Assembly (NCBI RefSeq): GCF_000744705.1
Contig: NZ_JQML01000001.1
Coordinates: 5,032,017-5,096,016 of the forward strand
Direction: 5' to 3'
DNA: 64,000 bases
Source: Streptacidiphilus albus JL83
Lineage (GTDB): Bacteria > Actinomycetota > Actinomycetes > Streptomycetales > Streptomycetaceae
Below are positions 1 to 7,387 of this stretch, piece after piece (within the stretch, counting starts at the first letter, position 1; each line of letters starts with the position of its first letter). Position numbers and translations under genes: made by a program. Below the pieces are notes generated by a model. The model had not been told where the DNA came from, did not search any database, and saw nothing but the letters and a program-made list of their open reading frames with translations.

Positions 1-539
1 GCGTCGACACCTCGTACATGAATGCCCTGCAGACCGACGCCTCGATCAACCCCGGGAACTCCGGCGGTCCGCTGATGAACTCGGTCGGCCAGGTGATCGG
101 CATCGACTCGGCGATCCAGTCCGCCGGCGCCACCGACGCCGAGGGCCAGTCGGGCAGCGTGGGCCTCGGCTTCGCGATCCCGATCAACCAGGCCGAGTAC
201 GTCGCCGCGCAGCTGATCAAGACCGGTCAGCCGATATACCCGATCATCGGCATCCTGCGTGACAACAGCTACACGGGCAACGGCGCGAAGATCGCCTCCT
301 CCGCCATCTCGGGCACGGCGCCGGTCACCGCCGGCGGCCCGGCCGCCCAGGCCGGCCTCCAGCCCGGCGACGTGATCACCGAGTTCGACGGCGTGCTGAT
401 CGACAGCGGCCCCACCCTGGTGAGTGAGATCTGGTCGCTCCACCCGGGCGCCAAGGTCCCGGTCGTCTACACCCGCAACGGCGTCACCCACACCACCGAG
501 CTCACCCTCGGCCAGCGCGTCGGCGACGACTCCCAGTAG
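1..539 (+). CDS. HtrA/DegP-like serine protease with PDZ domain (3' part)
   Basis: This is the C-terminal part of a trypsin-like HtrA protease; the reading frame is open from base 3 and the real start lies before the window. The visible protein contains GNSGGPL, the catalytic-serine motif of the S1C family, followed by the GLGFAIPI segment that closes the protease fold. A PDZ domain follows over roughly the last 90 residues ([15 protein letters not shown] type core), ending shortly before the stop. Family members act at or outside the membrane in protein quality control. The catalytic His and Asp and any membrane anchor are outside the window, so activity cannot be fully judged. A strong hairpin follows 17 bases after the stop. 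Confidence 0.93.
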   Translation, partial: VDTSYMNALQTDASINPGNSGGPLMNSVGQVIGIDSAIQSAGATDAEGQSGSVGLGFAIPINQAEYVAAQLIKTGQPIYPIIGILRDNSYTGNGAKIASSAISGTAPVTAGGPAAQAGLQPGDVITEFDGVLIDSGPTLVSEIWSLHPGAKVPVVYTRNGVTHTTELTLGQRVGDDSQ

Positions 540-555
540 CACCCGCCCGGCCGAC

Positions 556-598
556 AGCCCCGTACCCCCGGCGCCCCGCGCCGGGACCGTACGGGGCT
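556..598 (+). terminator. Hairpin terminator after the HtrA-like gene
   Basis: The outer arms AGCCCCGTAC and GTACGGGGCT pair perfectly, and an inner CCCGGCGC/GCGCCGGG stem lies between them. There is no clear U-tract, as is common in actinobacteria. It separates the protease gene from the tRNA. Confidence 0.8.
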
Positions 599-682
599 AT
601 TCGCTTCCCATGCACGGGCCGACTCGTGAGAAGATCCCTGGGCGCGGTCTCCCGGGGCCTGCCCCGCGGCGACCTGTGCGAA

Positions 683-771
683 GGAGAGCTGCCCGAGCGG
701 CCTAAGGGAACAGTCTTGAAAACTGTCGGCGGGGGAGACTTCGCCCGAGGGTTCGAATCCCTCGCTCTCCG
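683..771 (+). tRNA. tRNA-Ser (anticodon UGA)
   Basis: The acceptor stem GGAGAGC (683-689) pairs with GCTCTCC (764-770), followed by discriminator G. The anticodon loop CTTGAAA carries TGA. A long variable arm (GTCGGCGGGGGAGACTTCGCCC region) marks a type II tRNA, consistent with serine. The T-loop GGTTCGAATCC is present. CCA is not encoded. The last 59 bases lie in the 60-bp att repeat, so the integrated element regenerates the 3' half and the gene stays functional. Confidence 0.96.
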
Positions 772-772
772 C
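713..772 (+). repeat. attL core: 60-bp direct repeat in tRNA-Ser
   Basis: Positions 713-772 match 24798-24857 with one difference (T at 741, C at 24826). The repeat runs from the anticodon arm to one base past the discriminator. It is the crossover segment copied on integration into the tRNA gene. Confidence 0.95.
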
Positions 773-793
773 AGGTAGGGAACACGCAGGTCA

Positions 794-830
794 GGGCGGG
801 TACCGGCTGAATACCGATACCCGCCCTTTT
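794..830 (+). terminator. Rho-independent terminator just inside the element
   Basis: GGGCGGGTA (794-802) pairs with TACCCGCCC (818-826) and is followed by TTTT. It lies 23 bases after the tRNA end, so the element supplies the tRNA with a new terminator; the native one is displaced to 24865-24895. Confidence 0.8.
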
Positions 831-876
831 CGATTCCCGTCCCACGCTGTCCCACCCGCGTACCGGGGCTGACCAG

Positions 877-912
877 CCCGTGTGGAACATCCGTGGAACG
901 GTTCCACACGGG
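877..912. promoter_or_regulatory. Candidate integrase arm-type sites (left end)
   Basis: CCCGTGTGGAAC (877-888) and GTTCCACACGGG (901-912) form a perfect 12-bp inverted repeat with a third GTGGAAC (893-899) in between. The 18 bases 882-899 recur at 24707-24724 with one mismatch. The same motif about 110 bp from the attL core and about 74 bp from the attR core fits integrase/Xis arm-type sites. Binding is inferred. From about 913 to 1332 I see no gene. Confidence 0.6.
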
Positions 913-1332
913 ACGCGATCGAACTGCGACCCGGCTTCAGTCGATCGCCCTCGTTTATCGCCGCACAGTGACGATGATCTCCCCCACTCCCCCAAGGTAG
1001 GCGGAGCAGCGGTGGGCGCTGCGAGCGTTCTCGAGTAGGAGCCCACCCGTCGCCGAACGCGGACCGAGCTGTTAGCTCTGGCCCGTCTTCATGGCTCGCG
1101 CCAACTGGGTGGGCTGGAGGCTCTTGTGGTGGCCTGACAGGCAATCATCCGCTTTGCCCGGTTTCGGAGATGGCCCTGAGGGCCCAACGGTCCATGGTTG
1201 TCAGGCTGACGACTAGGCTTTTTGAGAGCGAGAGGGAAGGCCGCCCTGGTCCGTTTGGTTGGCGCCTGAGGCCGAGGCGGACCTTCCCTTCGCTGGTCCC
1301 GCACGTCCACTTCCAGTAGAAGGGGGACTCCT

Positions 1333-1506
1333 GTGGAGTCTACCGAGGTCCCAGAGCCCAAGGACAGGCAAAAGAGCGCAGTTCAGCGCCGTCGCGCGCT
1401 GAAGAGGTACGCCCGCGTGGCGTGGCTGAACGCCGTGAAGGGGGCGTCAGCGGCTGCTGGCACTGCCGCTGTGACCTGTGCCGTCTGGTGGCTCCAGAAC
1501 CGCTAA
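1333..1506 (+). CDS. Small single-pass membrane protein (57 aa)
   Basis: A GTG start at 1333 is preceded by a strong AAGGGGG ribosome binding site. The protein begins with an acidic and then very basic stretch (KDRQK, RRRALKRYAR) and ends with a hydrophobic segment (GASAAAGTAAVTCAVWWLQ), suggesting one C-terminal membrane anchor with a cytoplasmic basic N-terminus. I do not recognise the family. It lies in the AICE near attL, upstream of other short rightward frames and opposite to the integrase. Coding status rests on the ribosome binding site and the coherent composition. Confidence 0.55.
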   Translation: MESTEVPEPKDRQKSAVQRRRALKRYARVAWLNAVKGASAAAGTAAVTCAVWWLQNR

Positions 1507-1561
1507 ACCGACGACGAGAAGCAAAGGGGCCTCCGGTGTTTCGATGCTGGAGGCCCTGGTC

Positions 1562-1873
1562 ATGTCCGACGAGGTCTGGCTGGTGACCGATACCATGCGC
1601 CTGCGCGAGGGCGAACTCCAGAACTCTTCGGTGGCATTCGCATTCGCATCGCTACGTGCGACTGCAGGTGTTGAGGGGGAGGTGGCCTTGCTCAACACGT
1701 TCAACATGAGTGTCGGAGGCAGCCATGCCAGACGAGGTGAAGAACAAGCGCTCGCCCGTCTCCATGACCTTGCTCCATGCCGGCGAGAAGCTCGGGTCGG
1801 GCCTGGACTCCGACCTTGGGCGATCCCATCAACGATCCCGAGCTCGGTACCACCGCGCTCCGCTTCTCGCTGA
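1562..1873 (+). CDS. Small hypothetical protein, uncertain
   Basis: ATG at 1562 follows TGGAGG with good spacing and opens MSDEVWLVTDTMRLREGELQ, which reads like real protein for about 55 residues. The frame then runs through the ribosome binding site and start of the next gene (1725) without a stop, turning Arg/Ala-rich. Either the true 3' end has been lost by a frameshift near 1700 or the frame is fortuitous. No family recognised. Confidence 0.3.
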   Translation: MSDEVWLVTDTMRLREGELQNSSVAFAFASLRATAGVEGEVALLNTFNMSVGGSHARRGEEQALARLHDLAPCRREARVGPGLRPWAIPSTIPSSVPPRSASR

Positions 1874-2034
1874 GCGGGGCCGACAAAGTGGTCCGCCTCT
1901 TCTGTCAGGACAAGTTCGAGCTCATTGATGTCCTGGTCTCCGGTCGAGTGCCCGGCGACGCTTTCGGTGCCGCGTCACCCGGCCTGTACGTGGCCGCTAT
2001 AGAACGAGCGCCGTACTTATCACCTCGGAGGTGA
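1725..2034 (+). pseudogene. Frameshifted small hypothetical protein
   Basis: ATG at 1725 follows a GGAGG site at good spacing and starts MPDEVKNKRSPVSMTLLHAG. The frame breaks after the Asp-Leu-Gly codons near 1812-1820. Removing one G from the GGG at 1818-1820 joins it to a frame continuing with DPINDPELGTTALRFSLSGA and ending at the TGA at 2032-2034. The repaired gene would be exactly 103 codons. This suggests a recent one-base insertion, a sequencing error or programmed slippage. The C-terminal part (ADKVVRLFCQDKFELIDVLV) looks like a compact folded domain. Function unknown. It points toward the integrase gene, with a shared hairpin between them. Confidence 0.5.
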
Positions 2035-2049
2035 GTACGACGCTCGTTC
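2002..2049. terminator. Large bidirectional hairpin between convergent genes
   Basis: A 16-base arm at 2002-2017 pairs with 2034-2049 with one mismatch. CACCT/AGGTG (2021-2025, 2029-2033) extends the stem past a TAT bulge to a CGG loop. It overlaps the last codons of the rightward gene and lies 15 bases from the integrase stop. Confidence 0.75.
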
Positions 2050-2063
2050 GGCTTGGGAATCTA

Positions 2064-3446
2064 CTATGCTGCGGGCCCGCTCAGCCCCTTCCGGGCCTCC
2101 CTCAGCGCTGCTTCGATCTGGTCGTTGGCCTTGTCGCGCTTGCCGTCGAGAACCTTGGCGTAGAAGCGGTACAGCACGGCGACGCTGTGTCCGGCGCGGC
2201 GGGCGACCTCTACAGGGTCGACGCCGGAAGCGATCCAGAGCGAGACGCCGGCGTGCCGGAGCGAGTACGGGACGTCAGCGAAGGGGGTCTTCACCTGTGC
2301 CGGGGTGAGGGCCTGAGCCCGCACCTTCTTCCACGCCGCTGAGTACTCCTTGCTCAGCAGGTGGCCGCCCTCGGAGGCGCGGAACATCCGTCCCTCGGGG
2401 CCGACACCGAACTCCTCGATGTGGTCGCGGAGCAGCTTGACGAGCTCGGGCGGGATCGGAACCGGACGCGTCGCCTTCCTTGCGCGACGCTTCAGCCCTC
2501 GCCGCTCGAACGACTGACCGTCGTCCGTCCAGATGGAGCTGACGCGTGGCGCGCTGCCGGCGAGGACGAGCTCTCCCCAGCCATCGGCGGGGAGCGTGCA
2601 GTCTGCCTCGTGCAGATCGGCTACCTCGGCCGGCCGCATGGCCGCGTAGTACATGCAGCCGAAGAAGGCGGCCAGGTGGAACCCGCGCCTTCCCAAGCCG
2701 GGGGCGACAGCGATGAGCCGGGCGGCTTGGACCGGATTCGGCACGTACCGCCAGTCGATCTCGTCATCGACCTCCGGCGCCGTCCAGTCGATGAACAGCA
2801 ACGGATTGCTGGTCAGCCTCTTCTTCTCCAGCGCGTAGCGCAGCGCGTTGTTGAAGACCATCCGCTTCCGCCGTGTGGTGTTGGCAGCGGCCTTCTTGCC
2901 GTCCATGCGCTTGGCGAGCGCATTGAGGGCAGCTCGGACCGTGTCCGCTTCCTCCAGGAGCGACATCTCGACCGACTTATTCTCGATCCAGGCAAGCGCC
3001 GCGGTGATTTCCGGTGCGGGCTCCTGGCGGTGCTCGGAGAAGTTGAAAGCCCAGCAGGAGAGCGCCCTGCGGAGCACCTCGGGGGCCGGGGCCCCGCGGT
3101 TGTCCACGACGAGTGCCGGGGTGATGGTGGCAAGCGCGTCGGCGCGCGCCATCCGGGACTTGGCGGACGAGTTCGGCCACTTCATCTCCGCGTAGGCCCG
3201 CGCGTGCTGGTACCAGTTCAGCTGTCGGAGCTGGCGCATCTCGGAGGCGGGAAGGCCGGTGATGGTGTCGAACTGCTCGCCGGTGCGCGCCGCCGTCTTG
3301 AGCTCCGAGCGGCGTCCGTCCGCGAGCGTGGTCGTGGCGAAGGTCCGCGAGTGGACCTCGGTGCCCACCCGCCAGCGAAGTTGGAACGGCTTGCGGCCAC
3401 GTCGGAGGTTGCGGATGGCGTAGATCTGCACGTCGAAGGTCAGCAC
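2064..3446 (-). CDS. int: Tyrosine recombinase (site-specific integrase)
   Basis: This 460-aa phage-type integrase would catalyse recombination between attP and the tRNA-Ser attB, and excision together with Xis. The N-terminal half is the arm- and core-binding region. The C-terminal half holds the catalytic set: Arg in RPAEVADL (about residue 269), SLRHAG (about 393, with Tyr where many relatives have His), GHS further on, and the nucleophilic Tyr in RFYAKV (about 428). GTG at 3446 is chosen because GAGGAG lies just upstream and it overlaps the xis stop by 7 bases; the frame is open further upstream. It reads leftward toward attL, the usual place for an AICE integrase. Specificity for tRNA-Ser is inferred from the att repeats. 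Confidence 0.95.
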   Translation of the reverse strand: MLTFDVQIYAIRNLRRGRKPFQLRWRVGTEVHSRTFATTTLADGRRSELKTAARTGEQFDTITGLPASEMRQLRQLNWYQHARAYAEMKWPNSSAKSRMARADALATITPALVVDNRGAPAPEVLRRALSCWAFNFSEHRQEPAPEITAALAWIENKSVEMSLLEEADTVRAALNALAKRMDGKKAAANTTRRKRMVFNNALRYALEKKRLTSNPLLFIDWTAPEVDDEIDWRYVPNPVQAARLIAVAPGLGRRGFHLAAFFGCMYYAAMRPAEVADLHEADCTLPADGWGELVLAGSAPRVSSIWTDDGQSFERRGLKRRARKATRPVPIPPELVKLLRDHIEEFGVGPEGRMFRASEGGHLLSKEYSAAWKKVRAQALTPAQVKTPFADVPYSLRHAGVSLWIASGVDPVEVARRAGHSVAVLYRFYAKVLDGKRDKANDQIEAALREARKGLSGPAA

Positions 3447-3628
3447 GGGAACTCCTCGCAGTTCGCCAGCCAGGAGTCCAGGTCGGTCCGGCGAATCCTG
3501 ATCTGTCCGTTCGGCAGCTTCAGGCACTTCGGCGCCTTGCCCAGCGCCCGCATCCGGTAGAAGGCGGAGCGGGACATCGCCAACTCCTCAAGCACCTCGG
3601 GGAGACGCATGGTCGACTGCTTGGGCAT
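3440..3628 (-). CDS. xis: Excisionase / AlpA-like helix-turn-helix protein
   Basis: A 62-aa winged-helix protein of the MerR/AlpA type that includes AMSRSAFYRMRALGKAPKC, the helix-turn-helix, and RIRRTDLDSWL, the typical end of helix_turn_helix_17 proteins. Such proteins act as recombination directionality factors that bend the att site and favour excision. The start at 3628 follows AGAAGGAGGG. It overlaps the integrase start by 7 bases, so the two are probably translationally coupled. Confidence 0.9.
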   Translation of the reverse strand: MPKQSTMRLPEVLEELAMSRSAFYRMRALGKAPKCLKLPNGQIRIRRTDLDSWLANCEEFPC

Positions 3629-3630
3629 GT

Positions 3631-3750
3631 TCAGCCCTCCTTCTGGGCAGGCGATGTGACGGCGGGGGAGCAGGACAGCCGGTCAGCCTCCCAGCGGCAC
3701 GGCGCGACTGCGGTGACGCCGGTGACGCTGTGACTGGTGTGACAGTTCAT
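3631..3750 (-). CDS. Tiny ORF (39 aa) between rep and xis
   Basis: ATG overlaps the stop of the ATPase gene as ATGA and the frame ends 2 bases before the xis start codon, so it exactly fills the gap and contains the xis ribosome binding site. The peptide is Cys/His/Ser/Thr/Val-rich (MNCHTSHSVTGVTAV start). The fit suggests either a small AICE protein or a coupling frame that carries ribosomes to xis. No family recognised. Confidence 0.45.
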   Translation of the reverse strand: MNCHTSHSVTGVTAVAPCRWEADRLSCSPAVTSPAQKEG

Positions 3751-4769
3751 GCCCGTCCCCCGTTCTGGCCAGGTACGACGTAGCCGCCGGACCGCCGGAC
3801 CAACTGAACGTCGTTGGCCATCCGGGAGCAGGTCTGGCGAACCAGAGCCGCATCCAGACCGGTGGCCTCCGTGATCTCCTTCGGCTTCGCCCCGGGGTGG
3901 TCCCGGACGTAACGCAGGATCATGACGCGGGTGTCGCCGATGGTGTGGTCCTCGGCCGGCCCGTCCAGGAGGTGCCAGGCTCCCGTCTCGGCCTCGAAGC
4001 GGAGCGCGTACTCGGTCTCGTCCACGTCGCGTCCGGTGACGTGCAGCACGCCGTCGGCCTGGCCCCGGGAGCGCTTCAGGACGAGCGTCGCGTCTGCGGC
4101 TCCGGCCAGGCCGTTGGTGCCGGAGACCTCAGCGAGGAAGTCGTCCGAGCCAGCCTTGCGGACGTGGTGGACCAGGACCACCGCGATACCGTAGTGATCC
4201 GCGATCCGCTTGGCGTGCCCGACGGCCGCGTAATCCGCGTCATAGGCGGACATTCCGGGGGCCGACAGACCGCGCATCTTCGCGAAGACGTCGATGACGA
4301 CCATCCGCGCGTTGTCGTTCCGCTCGATCCACTGCGAGATGGCTTCGCTGCCGCCCTGGGGCAGGGTCGGGCAGGAGGTCGCCAGCGTCAGCGTGGCCGG
4401 AGCGCGGCGGTCGCCGAGCATCTTCCGCATCCGGGTCTGCAGGCGGCGCGCGGTGTCCTCAAGCGCCAGGTAGAGGACCGGTCCGCCGTCGACGGGCACG
4501 CTCTCCATCGCCTGGCCACCGGCCGCGACGGAGAGCGCCAGGCCGAGGGAGAGCCAGCTCTTGCCGACCTTGGGCGGTCCGCAGAGCAGGTTGACGCCTT
4601 CGGAGATGATCCCGGGAACGGCCCAGCGCGGCTCCGGGAACTCGGTGGCCATCAGCTCGTCGGCGGTCCACGCGGTACGGATGCGCTGCTGCGCCGGCTG
4701 AAGCGGCCTCGGCTCCGGCGTGCTCTGCGCCGTGTACAGGTTGGACGGGTCGTACGTGGTGGCGTTCAT
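3747..4769 (-). CDS. RecA-like AAA ATPase, replication protein of the AICE
   Basis: A 340-aa P-loop ATPase of the AAA_25/RepA-helicase type. Walker A is GPPKVGKS (about 64-71) and Walker B is VVIDVF (Asp about 160). A segment with VLVHHVRKAG and SGTNGLAGAAD matches the motif region of hexameric RepA/DnaB-like helicases. The C-terminal 70 residues (PKEITEATGLDAALVRQTCSRM) look like a winged helix for DNA binding. It overlaps the prim-pol gene by 4 bases (ATGA), so the two are coupled and probably act together in element replication after excision. Which of them recognises the origin cannot be seen. Confidence 0.87.
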   Translation of the reverse strand: MNATTYDPSNLYTAQSTPEPRPLQPAQQRIRTAWTADELMATEFPEPRWAVPGIISEGVNLLCGPPKVGKSWLSLGLALSVAAGGQAMESVPVDGGPVLYLALEDTARRLQTRMRKMLGDRRAPATLTLATSCPTLPQGGSEAISQWIERNDNARMVVIDVFAKMRGLSAPGMSAYDADYAAVGHAKRIADHYGIAVVLVHHVRKAGSDDFLAEVSGTNGLAGAADATLVLKRSRGQADGVLHVTGRDVDETEYALRFEAETGAWHLLDGPAEDHTIGDTRVMILRYVRDHPGAKPKEITEATGLDAALVRQTCSRMANDVQLVRRSGGYVVPGQNGGRA

Positions 4770-5659
4770 GCGGCGCTCCGAGCGATGGTGCGAGGCCGCC
4801 GCGCGCCGGCCCGAAAGCCGGAGGCGATGGTGCGCTGAATTTCGTTGGTTTGCAGGCCGACCCCGTGAGCTGCTGCGGTGAGCTCGGCAGTCACATCGGC
4901 GGCAGGCAGTTCCCCGCCCGTGACCAGCTGCCCCAGCGCCACAGCGGCCAGGTAGAGAGCGGTGTTGCGGCGGCTGGTGGGTGCCGCTGCCACGCGGGCC
5001 ACCTCGGCGTTGACCGCAGCGCGGAGGTAGGCCGCGTTCCGGCCTCTGAGGGCCAACGGCGCAACCCGATACCCCTGCTGAGGCACGGGCGCCGGTGCCA
5101 GTCGCTCGGCGAGCCACCCAGGCAGGGGAGCAGGGGCCCGGTCGTCAACGACCCGATAGGAGCGGCCGTTGACCACGCTGCCCGCCCCGACAATGCATCC
5201 GCCGTGGGCGCGGGTGTCGATCTTCCAGCCGAGGACTCCGGCGGTATTCCGGAGCCGCATGCCCGCCGGTGCAGCAAAGTAGAGATGCCGTCCCCCGCTG
5301 CCGCTGCGGACGGTGAAGGTACCGCTCGGGAAGGGCTGGCCCGCCGTCTCGGCCAGCAGGGCTAGCGCATCCTGGCCATCGGCCAGGGCTGAGGCAGCGC
5401 CAGCGGGCGGCAGGTCCCCGCTGTGCTTGGGCACGTCCAGGTCGACGACGACCAGGCCGGAGGGGCCGGTGGCGATGCCGACGTTGTACGCACCGAAGGC
5501 CCAGCAGGGGTCGATGCGTCCAAGCGCGGTCGTGGCTCGGCTCTCCCACGAGCGCAGGGCGGGACGCTTGCTACCGGGAGCGAGCGGGAAAACGAACCAT
5601 CCTCGCACAGCGGCCTCACGTGCGGCGAGAGCCAGCGGGCTGGGGTTGTTTTGGTGCAT
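4766..5659 (-). CDS. Bifunctional DNA primase/polymerase (prim-pol)
   Basis: A 297-aa archaeo-eukaryotic primase superfamily protein. The catalytic metal ligands are visible as VVVDLDVPKH (Asp73 and Asp75) and the nucleotide-binding His in GGRHLYF (His125). The N-terminus (GWFVFPLAPGSKRP) is the standard opening of plasmid and AICE prim-pols. The C-terminal third resembles the PriCT-like helical tail. It would prime and possibly extend DNA during AICE replication. The start follows AGGAGGTG. Its leader carries the conserved hairpin described at 5660-5739. Confidence 0.9.
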   Translation of the reverse strand: MHQNNPSPLALAAREAAVRGWFVFPLAPGSKRPALRSWESRATTALGRIDPCWAFGAYNVGIATGPSGLVVVDLDVPKHSGDLPPAGAASALADGQDALALLAETAGQPFPSGTFTVRSGSGGRHLYFAAPAGMRLRNTAGVLGWKIDTRAHGGCIVGAGSVVNGRSYRVVDDRAPAPLPGWLAERLAPAPVPQQGYRVAPLALRGRNAAYLRAAVNAEVARVAAAPTSRRNTALYLAAVALGQLVTGGELPAADVTAELTAAAHGVGLQTNEIQRTIASGFRAGARRPRTIARSAA

Positions 5660-5739
5660 GCTGATAGCACCTCCTGTTTCCTGGAAGGGATGGGAGTTAC
5701 TGGGGCAGCGGGCCTCGTTGACCCGTCGACCGCTGCCCC
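5660..5739 (-). promoter_or_regulatory. Structured 5' leader element I (prim-pol)
   Basis: In + strand terms GGGGCAGCG (5702-5710) pairs with CGCTGCCCC (5731-5739) around a 20-base loop GGCCTCGTTGACCCGTCGAC. The gene's RNA carries the reverse complement. The loop is identical in 19 of 20 bases to leader II (11685-11704). The stem differs by two compensated base pairs. Between hairpin and start codon both leaders share CTCCCATCCC, TTCCAGG and CAGGAG. The covarying stem with a fixed loop suggests a protein- or RNA-binding structure controlling prim-pol expression. Confidence 0.65.
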
Positions 5740-5748
5740 GGGCTCATT

Positions 5749-6156
5749 TCAGGAGTTCTGAGCCCTGCTCCACGCGAAGTACTGCTGACGCACATAGGCG
5801 CGGTATCCGGCGCCGATAATCGCGTCCGAAAAGCGGATCGACCCGGCGGCCGGCCTCTGAGGACCGTCGCCCTGGCGCTCGTCGAACTCGATCAACTGCA
5901 CGGCGGCGTTGGAGGCCATCTCCGCCGCGTCCAGCACTTCCTCTTGGCTGTGGGTGAGGACCCGCGCCAGGGCAATCCGATCGACCAGCGCGGCCTTCCG
6001 GAGCCAGTACTCACGGCTGGCTTCCCCGCCACGCCCGAGGATCTGCGCCTGCTCGGTCACCCACACGATTTCGTCGACCACGCCTGGGGCACCGGCGTAC
6101 GCCAGCACGGGAGTGGGGAAGCCGACCTCGGCGGGCGTGCTGTCGTGGTCGGTCAT
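5749..6156 (-). CDS. AICE hypothetical protein (135 aa)
   Basis: A soluble, mildly acidic protein with no recognised motif. It has an alpha-helical central part (WLRKAALVDRIALARVL, EEVLDAAEMASNAAVQLIEF) and ends with YRAYVRQQYFAWSRAQNS. The start overlaps the stop of the upstream gene (ATGA), so the two are coupled. Position between Tra and the replication genes and coupling suggest a role in transfer or replication control; that is only context. Confidence 0.7.
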   Translation of the reverse strand: MTDHDSTPAEVGFPTPVLAYAGAPGVVDEIVWVTEQAQILGRGGEASREYWLRKAALVDRIALARVLTHSQEEVLDAAEMASNAAVQLIEFDERQGDGPQRPAAGSIRFSDAIIGAGYRAYVRQQYFAWSRAQNS

Positions 6157-6821
6157 CGCTCGCCGTCCTCGCTGTACCGGTCGGACTTGGCCTGCAGCAG
6201 CAGGAAGTGCAGGGCCCGCTCCGCCATCTCGCCATAGGCATAAGCACTGTCCGCCAGGCCACGAGCGAACTGGGCGGTGTCGTCGGCCATGGACGCCTCG
6301 TACTGCGTCAGGTAGTCGAAGGGAGGGAGGTCATCGAACCCCTGCACGGCGAGCTGCCGCTCGTGCAACGCGGTCTGCAGCTCGGCAAGCCGCCCAGCCC
6401 CGGTCCAACTGCTGAGGGCGTACTGCAGGTTGGGCAGCGCCCCGCCCTCGGGCACGTACAGACCGTCCTTGCGCCCCAAGTGAACGTACTCGGGGCAGCC
6501 ACCGCAGGCGATGGCCAGCAGCACACCGGCGGTGCCGTAGGCGTAGGCGAGCGCGGCGTTCTCGTACAGCTGGTGGACCTGCGCGTCCAACCTGCCGTAC
6601 GCCTCGCCGAGCTGCCGCAGAGCCTCATCGTGCGGACGGATGAAACTCATGGCGTCGACGACGCTCACCGAACCGTCGACCGGCAGGACTCGGGCCGGGT
6701 CGACGTGCCAGGAGGCCGTCTGCGCAGTTCGATAGGCGGCTCGGAACTCGCGAGCAGCGGCGCCGAGGGCGTACACGCTCTCGGTGAGGCTGATGAACCA
6801 CGGAGTCGTGGGTTCGGACAT
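6153..6821 (-). CDS. AICE hypothetical protein (222 aa)
   Basis: A mostly helical, soluble-looking protein. The centre has a hydrophobic patch (ALAYAYGTAGVLLAIACGGC) and a pair of Cys residues, but no convincing signal peptide or catalytic motif. It starts at an ATG after GGAAGGAG and its stop overlaps the next start. I do not recognise the family; comparable mid-size hypothetical genes are common beside tra in AICEs. Confidence 0.7.
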   Translation of the reverse strand: MSEPTTPWFISLTESVYALGAAAREFRAAYRTAQTASWHVDPARVLPVDGSVSVVDAMSFIRPHDEALRQLGEAYGRLDAQVHQLYENAALAYAYGTAGVLLAIACGGCPEYVHLGRKDGLYVPEGGALPNLQYALSSWTGAGRLAELQTALHERQLAVQGFDDLPPFDYLTQYEASMADDTAQFARGLADSAYAYGEMAERALHFLLLQAKSDRYSEDGER

Positions 6822-6841
6822 GTTGTCGTGCTCCTTCCGGA

Positions 6842-7033
6842 TCAGAGGAGGTGGGTGAGGTCGCCGAAAGCGCCGACGATGAAGTGGTTGATCGGGGCAG
6901 CGGCGCCGGTGGCGGCGAGGTAGAAGCCGAAGAGAGCGGCCACGATGGCGCCGGCGGCGCTGACCATCCGCGAGCGGAGCATCATCACGAGGACGAGAGC
7001 GAAGAAGGCGACGAGGGAGAGGGTCACGGTCAC
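6842..7033 (-). CDS. Small AICE membrane protein (63 aa)
   Basis: GTG at 7033 (a second in-frame GTG lies at 7027) opens VTVTLSLVAFFALVLVMML, a membrane helix, followed by a short basic turn (RSR) and a second helix (AAGAIVAALFGFYLAATGAAA). Two-helix proteins of this size next to tra resemble SpdB-type spread proteins of Streptomyces plasmids, which help intramycelial transfer. The call is by position and topology only. Confidence 0.65.
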   Translation of the reverse strand: MTVTLSLVAFFALVLVMMLRSRMVSAAGAIVAALFGFYLAATGAAAPINHFIVGAFGDLTHLL

Positions 7034-7091
7034 GGGTTTTCCCCAGGGGTGAAGTTGAGAAGGAAGGGGTGCTCTGATCGCGGTGGCTCGG

Positions 7092-7334
7092 CTACCGGGT
7101 ACCGTCGCGGCGAGCACGGGCCCAGGCGTTCCACATGCGGCGACCGATCCGCAGACGCAGCCCGGTGGCGTTGCAGTGGCGGCAGTCCTTGCCGCGCCGG
7201 AGGTGTCCCATGCGGGTCTTACGGATCAGGAACCCGAAGCCCTTGCAGCGGCGGCAGCGCCCGAAGGGCGACCCCGCACAGAGGCTTATGTAACCGATAG
7301 TGAAGATGAACAGCCACACGACGACATTGACCAT
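7092..7334 (-). CDS. Small membrane-anchored zinc-ribbon-like protein (80 aa)
   Basis: The N-terminus is a membrane helix (VVVWLFIFTIGYISLCAG). Two CxxC motifs follow, CRRCKGFG and CRHCNATG, both of the CxxCxGxG style of DnaJ zinc fingers, and the C-terminus is strongly basic. The layout suggests a membrane-tethered nucleic-acid or protein binding zinc domain. It starts at ATG 7334 after GGAGACC. The CTAG-rich region directly upstream is its likely control region. Confidence 0.75.
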   Translation of the reverse strand: MVNVVVWLFIFTIGYISLCAGSPFGRCRRCKGFGFLIRKTRMGHLRRGKDCRHCNATGLRLRIGRRMWNAWARARRDGTR

Positions 7335-7387
7335 GAGAGGGTCTCCAAGGGCGCAGATGCCGGACTTCCGGGAACTTGCCAGTTGAC

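Noticed and set aside
502-1144. Leftward frames across the tRNA-Ser and attL
   Set aside because: They run through the tRNA gene and two terminators and are Arg/Gly/Pro-rich; not coding.
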